DNA of 63,605 nucleotides from a virus. Of this stretch, positions 58,668 through 63,605 are shown piece by piece. The notes below the pieces were generated by a model. The model was not told where the DNA came from. It ran no database searches and worked only from the letters and a program-made list of their open reading frames with translations. The stretch is taken from IMG/VR virus record IMGVR_UViG_3300030116_006045, positions 1 to 63,605 of that record; one strand, given 5' to 3'. Positions within the stretch are counted from its first letter, which is position 1. Each line of letters begins with the position of its first letter. A program made the position numbers and the translations under genes.

Positions 58668-59191
58668 CTTACTACTGTTCAACCGCAGACGTAGCTCAAC
58701 GCTTAGGTCTTGATGCAGCTCAACGCACCAGATCCGCAAGTCGATTAGGTAGTGTGATCCGTAGAGCTACTGTTGAAATCGATTCCTGTTTTCGTAACTA
58801 CGGTCGTGATGCACCCTCCCGCGAAACAGCTTCTTCGACGTTAAATGGCGGAGTTAGTGCTGGTGCTACTACTATCACACTCGCAAGCGGAACGGGCTTT
58901 AGCAACGCAGGTAACGGTAACGTCGATGGTGATTCATTCAAGTGGACTGGTAAATCTACTAACGACCTTACAGGTGTTACTGGACTTAGCGCGGATCACG
59001 CCACTGGGGTCACGGTCGAACAGGGTGAGTTCGCTCATGTTATGCGCGAGGTATGTGCTGACATCGCTGCAGGTATGTATCTTCAAGATGAAGCTGCTTT
59101 TTCAACAGAAACAGCTATTCGCGCTCCGATCTATACCCAACGTGGCTACGAACTTCTATATCGAACAGCCAAGCTTGGGACGGTGGATTGA
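58664..59191 (+). CDS. Head-tail connector with inserted beta domain (175 aa)
   Basis: The N- and C-terminal helices (TADVAQRLGLDA ... REVCADIAAGMYLQDEAA) fit gp6-type connectors. Between them a Gly/Thr-rich module (ASGTGFSNAGNGNVDGD) is inserted, a kind also seen in the giant tail protein. GTG 58664 overlaps the previous stop. Confidence 0.6.
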   Translation: MTYYCSTADVAQRLGLDAAQRTRSASRLGSVIRRATVEIDSCFRNYGRDAPSRETASSTLNGGVSAGATTITLASGTGFSNAGNGNVDGDSFKWTGKSTNDLTGVTGLSADHATGVTVEQGEFAHVMREVCADIAAGMYLQDEAAFSTETAIRAPIYTQRGYELLYRTAKLGTVD

Positions 59192-60027
59192 TGGCAAAGC
59201 AACACTATCAAACATTCAAGGCTAAGAACCTCAGTGGAGGATCTAGCAACATAGGAACAAGTAGGCGTCAGGGTCTTCTTCGTTTCACAGTGGACTTCAA
59301 TAGCCGTGAGCTGGAAATGAGCCTCGGACGTATGGCTCAAGAGGGGCAAGATGTCCTTACTCGATTTTCTGTATTGGCTTTGAGAAGGGCCATGAAGGAA
59401 ACACAGGAGCTTTTACTTGAGCAAGAAATAGGCGATGGTCGTACAGCCCGTGATGTTCGTAACGATGCTGTCGCTGGATCGAAAAATATCTATGTTCGTT
59501 TAGCTGAATCTCTTCGTGTAACATCATCGAATAATCGAGCAAGAATCTATTCAGCACCTTATCCTACCGGATATGTCTCTCAATCCCGACCTGGGAAGGT
59601 AAAACTCGCACGTATTCATGCCGGAGGTTTAGATGAGTTCCCGTATTCTGAGAATCTTCCTATGTATGTGAAGTCATCAATAAGATACGCTGCATTTGAT
59701 AGGGCTAATAACCCGACAGCTCGCGGTAGAACACACGCTCAAACAAGCGGAATGAAAATGGCCGAGGAACACCCAGGATTCTCAAAGACAGATTTCTTAG
59801 GTTATGCGGAGCGGGTTTATGCAGACATATTCAACGAGGAACTATTCGACTATATTTTTAACAAAAGTGAGTTTAGACGTATTTTTAGTAGGGTTATTGC
59901 GTCTAAGGGTACTGATGGTAAGATGGATGGCTACCTTCGAGACATTGTTCACAACCCAGGAACAAAGCATGAGTATGTAGAAAAGAAGCAAGCGTTTAGA
60001 ACATATAGAAGAAACAGGAGTCAGTAA
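59191..60027 (+). CDS. HK97 gp10-like tail completion / neck protein (279 aa)
   Basis: Helical (FSVLALRRAMKETQELLLEQ) with a central beta part and a HAGGLDEFPYS segment, then a basic C-terminus. Size and place fit the gp10-like proteins found between connector and tail terminator. ATG 59191 is chosen over an upstream TTG. Confidence 0.55.
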   Translation: MAKQHYQTFKAKNLSGGSSNIGTSRRQGLLRFTVDFNSRELEMSLGRMAQEGQDVLTRFSVLALRRAMKETQELLLEQEIGDGRTARDVRNDAVAGSKNIYVRLAESLRVTSSNNRARIYSAPYPTGYVSQSRPGKVKLARIHAGGLDEFPYSENLPMYVKSSIRYAAFDRANNPTARGRTHAQTSGMKMAEEHPGFSKTDFLGYAERVYADIFNEELFDYIFNKSEFRRIFSRVIASKGTDGKMDGYLRDIVHNPGTKHEYVEKKQAFRTYRRNRSQ

Positions 60028-60029
60028 CA

Positions 60030-61109
60030 ATGGCGGTCGCACCTTTTACTACAATTTGGTCGAGTCGTATAGATGGGGGAGATCCCACAGACCCACCAGG
60101 CTCACAGAACACAGCTTTCACAGGAAGTGCTGGGTCAGCTGACGGTAAGAATTGGAAGATCAATAGTAGCACAGGATCTGGCTACTACTCACTTACACCT
60201 ACTACTACTGCCTACACAATGTTCATCGGCATTTCTTACACTAACGCGAGTGATCTCCCCGCTGATGGGACAGTTCTCGCTGAGTTGGACAACGGCACAA
60301 AGAAGGTTCAGCTTCAGGCTGATGGGACAGCTACCGGACTAAAGCTCGTAGGCGCAACAACACAGTCGTTTGGCGATCTGGATCTAACTCGAACAGAGGT
60401 TGATTCGTTACCTACTTCTGTTCGTATCACTCTTGACGCAGCTGGTAACGCGAAAGCCTATCTGTTTGAGATTATAGAAGGTGATGATGGTAACGATCTG
60501 ACTTTAGCTGTTGCGGGTTCTAGCGGTTCAAGTGCAACAGCAAAGTGGGGCAACAATGACGGAGAGGTAACTTGGCATACCACTTACCTATGTACAGCTG
60601 GAGCGTTCAATCCTGATGAGATTTCTATTGCTGACTATACTACACAAACACTCATCCAAACCGCATTCTCTGTTATCGAGACACTAAAGGATAGTTCACG
60701 ATTTCATCTAAAGTCAGTCGATCCAGGCTCTATCTATTATGGTTATGATCTCAGCTCACAAATGATGACCCGCACAGTGCTACCAGCTATCGTAGTTCTT
60801 GTTGAACGTATAGACAGCCCTGATATGTACGCGCTTGCTGGTGTTGCCGCTGAATACACCTTTAACGTAAGAATCATGGTTGTTACAAAGGGAATCGACT
60901 ACAAGAACGCATATCGTCAAGGTTTGGATCTGGTCGGTGAGATAATGGACGAGCTTTACGCTAAGACAGGACTCAAAGCATCTGTGGACTCTCTTACAGC
61001 GCATCAGACCCGCCTTGATAGTCGAATGGACCCCGATGAACAGATTAGTATTCACGACATATCACTAACATATATGAAAAGAATCGATCTCCATCGTCGC
61101 TCACCTTGA
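60030..61109 (+). CDS. Tail terminator-like protein with N-terminal beta (lectin-like) domain (359 aa)
   Basis: The first 190 residues look like a lectin-type sandwich (GYYSLTPTTTAYTMFIGISY ... KVQLQADGTATGLKLVG). The C-terminal 150 have the mixed fold of tail terminators (VLPAIVVLVERIDSPDM ... GLDLVGEIMDELY). A fused lectin part could display a binding face at the neck. Role from position: before the tail tube. Confidence 0.6.
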   Translation: MAVAPFTTIWSSRIDGGDPTDPPGSQNTAFTGSAGSADGKNWKINSSTGSGYYSLTPTTTAYTMFIGISYTNASDLPADGTVLAELDNGTKKVQLQADGTATGLKLVGATTQSFGDLDLTRTEVDSLPTSVRITLDAAGNAKAYLFEIIEGDDGNDLTLAVAGSSGSSATAKWGNNDGEVTWHTTYLCTAGAFNPDEISIADYTTQTLIQTAFSVIETLKDSSRFHLKSVDPGSIYYGYDLSSQMMTRTVLPAIVVLVERIDSPDMYALAGVAAEYTFNVRIMVVTKGIDYKNAYRQGLDLVGEIMDELYAKTGLKASVDSLTAHQTRLDSRMDPDEQISIHDISLTYMKRIDLHRRSP

Positions 61110-61146
61110 TAAGTCGCCCGAATAGTGATTCGTTATAGGTGAGTCC

Positions 61147-62205
61147 ATGACAAACGTGTTAGCGAGCCGATATGTAGCGTTCATCAAGGAATCGACTTAT
61201 GGTACAGCGGTAGCCGCAAGTTCGAGTTATAAAATTGGTGAAGTGGATGATGAATCATTTACTCAACAGTTCGACGTTCTAAACCGAGCGAGCATGAGCC
61301 ATTACGGAGCTACCGCAGCTACTGAAGGTGTCTTTAGCTCATCCGGTGATATTAACGCGCCTGTAATCCTCGATGATTTTACTTTGATTTGTTTCTTTGA
61401 AGCCTTTGGTGTGGACACTTACAGTGGCGGATCAAAGCAACATCTTCTAAGCGAAACAACCGATGAAGATAATCTAAACTCCTACACTATTCGTGTGGGC
61501 CGTGAAAACAAAGAACACGTTTTCACAGGTATGGTTCTTGATTCTATTTCCCTTAGCGCGAACATCAACGAGTATGCTATGTTCAACGCTTCTTTCGTTG
61601 GATGCGGTGAAGCAGGAACAGCATCTCTTCAAACACCTGGCTCCAGTTTCCCTAACTTTGAGGGATCAGAAGCTTTGCACTTCTCTCGCGCATTCGTTAG
61701 GTTTGGTAACGCGGCTACGGACACACAATTTTCAAAGGCAATCACCAGCTTTGAAGTAACAATCAATTTAGGTCGTGATGTAGAAAACGCCAGATCGCTT
61801 GGAGACAGCACTTACGTCCGAAAGCCAAACCCTACTCTAAGAGAGATTAGTGGTAGCATAGAGTTCAACCGAGCTTTGTATGCTACTTCTCAAGCTGACG
61901 ACCCTGGTGGCACAGCATCTGGTTCTCCAACATACGATGAGTTAAGGCAAGGTCTTGACAGAAACGGAGATAGCGCAGGTCAGGCAGCACTTTCGATTCT
62001 CCTTGAAGAATCAGGTGGCTCTAACTACTTCAGGATGGATCTCTTCAATGTTCATTTCGAGGCTCCTGAAGCTGCAGTAAGTGGTCGTGATGGACAAACT
62101 ATGAGTGTTAGCTTCGTAGGTCTTTATGATTTAGGAGACAGCAACGCTATGGCTCGGTGCTTATTTGAGAAGGACGGCCTCAACGCTAATGCTGCATACA
62201 CATGA
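61147..62205 (+). CDS. Major tail tube protein (352 aa)
   Basis: The opening RYVAFIKESTYGTAVAAS and the beta-rich body (SFEVTINLGRDVENARSL ... EISGSIEFNRALY) are typical of tail tube proteins. It lies between the terminator and the chaperone, the conserved order. It forms the stacked rings through which DNA passes. Confidence 0.75.
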   Translation: MTNVLASRYVAFIKESTYGTAVAASSSYKIGEVDDESFTQQFDVLNRASMSHYGATAATEGVFSSSGDINAPVILDDFTLICFFEAFGVDTYSGGSKQHLLSETTDEDNLNSYTIRVGRENKEHVFTGMVLDSISLSANINEYAMFNASFVGCGEAGTASLQTPGSSFPNFEGSEALHFSRAFVRFGNAATDTQFSKAITSFEVTINLGRDVENARSLGDSTYVRKPNPTLREISGSIEFNRALYATSQADDPGGTASGSPTYDELRQGLDRNGDSAGQAALSILLEESGGSNYFRMDLFNVHFEAPEAAVSGRDGQTMSVSFVGLYDLGDSNAMARCLFEKDGLNANAAYT

Positions 62206-62218
62206 TGAGGTGATTTAG

Positions 62219-62431
62219 GTGGCAGTAGGCGACGGCGGAATCAAGATAGTCGATAAGACAAAGATTACAGTAGCCTCTCTTGCTACTAACTTAGCATCAC
62301 TTCAAACTGATCTCCAAACATTCCTTCGTGGTAGCACTTTTGCTAACAACGATATTATCTATCAAATAATCTACGAGCGCAATAAGAACAATAACGATGT
62401 AATGGTTTATGTCGTATTTGAAGATCAGTAA
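62219..62431 (+). CDS. Small tail protein (70 aa)
   Basis: GTG 62219 has GAGGTGA upstream. A helix (TNLASLQTDLQTFLRG) is followed by strands (YQIIYERNKN, VMVYVVFED). Position suggests a minor tail protein. No family recognised. Confidence 0.5.
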   Translation: MAVGDGGIKIVDKTKITVASLATNLASLQTDLQTFLRGSTFANNDIIYQIIYERNKNNNDVMVYVVFEDQ

Positions 62432-62472
62432 TAGTCGGCCATGAGCCATAAGTAAAAGAAGAAGTGAAAAAA

Positions 62473-62817
62473 ATGCCAGTGAAGAGAAAAGAAGTCGAAC
62501 TAGACGATGGACGCAAGATCTGGGTGCGGCAAGCATCCGGTATGGACAAACTCAAAATCGAGGCCAAGCAGGGGCGAGTACTCCGCAAGGTCCGTCACTT
62601 CGGAGTGGACATGACAGCATGGACCGAAGAACAACAAGATGAGTTCTTGGAACTATGTGATGCGGAAGGCTGTGGCTTTACGGATCAGGTAGAAGCTTGG
62701 GTTCCTAAGTGTGTTCTCGACGATGTTGATACTGACTCCCTGACAAGTGAAGAACTTGTCCGAATCCTAAACGTGATTCGAGGGGAGGACACGGATGATG
62801 TTGTCCCTTTGGCGTAA
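62473..62817 (+). CDS. Tail assembly chaperone (gpG-like, 114 aa)
   Basis: It begins MPVKRKEVELDDGRKIWVRQ, typical of the beta-strand start of gpG-type chaperones; GTG 62464 is an alternative start. The C-terminus is acidic. Its last codons contain CCCTTTG, in phase for -1 slippage into the next frame, giving a longer fusion as in lambda gpG/gpGT. It helps wrap the tape measure during tail assembly. Confidence 0.75.
   Translation: MPVKRKEVELDDGRKIWVRQASGMDKLKIEAKQGRVLRKVRHFGVDMTAWTEEQQDEFLELCDAEGCGFTDQVEAWVPKCVLDDVDTDSLTSEELVRILNVIRGEDTDDVVPLA
62805..62811 (+). other. Programmed -1 frameshift site CCCTTTG
   Basis: In the chaperone frame the heptamer reads C CCT TTG, the X XXY YYZ layout. 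A -1 shift there leads into an open frame that runs to 63098; without it, the stop TAA comes after one more codon (GCG), at 62815-62817. Confidence 0.7.
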
Positions 62818-63098
62818 TCTATCAGGTAGCCCCGATCCTGTGTTCGACGTTCAAGGGGATTCTTCCTTCGGATCTGGTGGACAGATACGATGGGCCGTTA
62901 GGTCGTTGGAAGATGGAGTTAGATGTAGCAGTAGCTGGAGAAATAGCAGACCAATTGAACGAGTCAGCTCAGTCCAACAAGAAAGGAGCCAACCGCAACA
63001 AAGCTCGCGGTGCTGTGGCTCGTCGGAAACAGCGCAGAAAGCTGTATTCGGGAGTCGAAACGAGTGATTCGCTTAAGAGTATGATGGAGGGAGATTGA
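62811..63098 (+). CDS. Tail chaperone frameshift extension (gpT-like), part of a 208-aa fusion
   Basis: Reached by the -1 shift; it continues VIYQVAPILCSTFKGILPSD then LVDRYDGPLGRWKMEL and a Lys/Arg-rich end. It has no good independent start: the open part begins at 62799, inside the chaperone gene. The joined product is 113 plus 95 residues. Its stop overlaps the tape measure ATG (ATGA variant). Confidence 0.65.
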   Translation, partial: GVIYQVAPILCSTFKGILPSDLVDRYDGPLGRWKMELDVAVAGEIADQLNESAQSNKKGANRNKARGAVARRKQRRKLYSGVETSDSLKSMMEGD

Positions 63099-63605
63099 TG
63101 GCACGTGTTGGTGGTTCCCGTGTATTCTTCGACGTTATTGGTGTGATGAACACAGCCAAGATGGTCAAAGATGCTCAGGACTCCGCCACAGTGATTCGTG
63201 CGTTATATCTTGATGCCTTTGAAGGGATCACAGGTTCTTTAGACGGAATATTTGGAGGCGTAACTCAGGCGGTAGAAGCCCTTCGTGATCCCGCTATGGA
63301 GCTTGGGGAATCACAGATTTTCTTCCGTAAGTTCTTCGACTTCGACGATGTTGCTGCTTATGAATCACGTATTATGGATCTAGGAGTGGCCTTTGGGTTC
63401 ACTGCATCCGAAGCACTTGAAGCCGGTGCAAAGATGGCGCAGCTCGGTGGTCAGATTGGTGGTCAAGGAGCTGTTGAAGGTCTAACCGAAGCAAGTATGT
63501 TATTCGGGTTAGTCGGTGGTATGACTACTGAAGATGCGGCAACAAAGCTGGTTTCGTTAGGTCAGCAGACAGGTTTCTTCTACGAAGGGACTACAAGAGA
63601 GGCAC
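63098..63605 (+). CDS. Tail tape measure protein, N-terminal part (cut by window end)
   Basis: ATG 63098 overlaps the chaperone stop. It reads MARVGGSRVFFDVIGVMNT and then a helical region with FFDFDDVAAYESRIMDLGVA and GFTASEALEAGAKMAQLGG, the pattern of phage tape measure (TP901-type) N-termini. The gene runs off the window; the C-terminal part is at 1-984. Confidence 0.75.
   Translation, partial: MARVGGSRVFFDVIGVMNTAKMVKDAQDSATVIRALYLDAFEGITGSLDGIFGGVTQAVEALRDPAMELGESQIFFRKFFDFDDVAAYESRIMDLGVAFGFTASEALEAGAKMAQLGGQIGGQGAVEGLTEASMLFGLVGGMTTEDAATKLVSLGQQTGFFYEGTTREA

Larger units (their letters stand above)
1667..62877. repeat. Dispersed 8-bp word GGATCTGG / CCAGATCC, at least 50 copies
   Basis: Found by eye at, for example, 1667, 2000, 6023, 6056, 8342, 9500, 9800, 10917, 11811, 13250, 14527, 16041, 20302, 29010, 34861, 40015, 46607, 49461, 52368, 57318, 60174 and 62870. 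It occurs in both orientations, in several reading frames (Asp-Leu, Gly-Ser-Gly, Pro-Asp-Pro, Arg-Ser) and in non-coding DNA. About one or two copies would be expected from base composition at roughly 44% GC. Confidence 0.85.

Noticed and set aside
1-63605. AGCTGG/CCAGCT as a second over-represented word
   Set aside because: It looks about three-fold enriched in the first 10 kb, which frequent Ala/Gly/Ser codons may explain; much weaker than GGATCTGG.
1-63605. Provirus or integrated element
   Set aside because: No integrase, attachment-site repeat or host-type flanking gene was found; all genes fit one viral genome.

Overview
The window looks like most of the genome of a tailed (head-tail, HK97-fold capsid) double-stranded DNA virus of an archaeon. 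Replication genes are of archaeal/eukaryotic type: family B DNA polymerase, PCNA-like clamp, RFC small subunit, archaeo-eukaryotic primase, MCM-like AAA+ helicase, XPF/ERCC4 nuclease, RadA/Sak4-like ATPase and an RPA/SSB-like protein. Virion genes are of tailed-phage type: large terminase, portal, prohead protease/scaffold, capsid, connector, tail tube, frameshifted tail chaperone, tape measure. Together with a size above 60 kb this gene set resembles the magroviruses proposed to infect Marine Group II Euryarchaeota (Poseidoniales). That placement is by gene content only. Several promoters look archaeal: a TATA-like box lies about 25-28 bases upstream of a start codon with almost no leader. 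Internal genes use GGTGA-type ribosome binding sites.

Layout. 1-9328 (+): the end of the tape measure gene and a giant 2779-residue tail protein. 9315-42225 (-): one long leftward array. Its downstream part (9.3-30.9 kb) holds replication, recombination, three DNA methyltransferases and two predicted DNA hypermodification enzymes (a DpdA-like transglycosylase beside a Mom-like protein). Its upstream part (30.9-42.2 kb) is about 34 small, mostly acidic, mostly unrecognised genes chained by ATGA/TGATG overlaps. 42226-42979: a 754-bp gene-poor region with inverted repeats, iteron-like repeats, a G-rich run and divergent promoter-like boxes; it is the best candidate for an origin or master control region. 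42980-43498 (+): a fibre-like structural protein. 43503-47020 (-): phosphoesterase, large terminase and three tiny genes. 47114-63605 (+): the virion module from portal to the start of the tape measure.

The tape measure gene is cut by both window ends: its N-terminus is at 63098-63605 and its C-terminal part at 1-984. The genome is therefore probably circularly permuted or circular, and the window is not quite all of it. A direct join of the two ends is out of frame, so some bases are missing.

The most unusual signals are: (1) an 8-bp word, GGATCTGG/CCAGATCC, at 50 or more places, where one or two are expected from base composition; (2) adjacent DpdA-like and Mom-like genes with no deazaguanine synthesis genes, suggesting use of the host's archaeosine precursor; (3) about 25 tiny zinc-ribbon proteins; (4) a membrane protein with five GCTD...DDGSCEY repeats of a kind seen on marine microbial surface proteins; (5) a lambda-like -1 frameshift site (CCCTTTG) in the tail chaperone; and (6) a polymerase motif C reading YGHTDS.

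No integrase, tRNA gene, CRISPR array, insertion sequence, RNA polymerase, ligase or clear lysis enzyme was seen.
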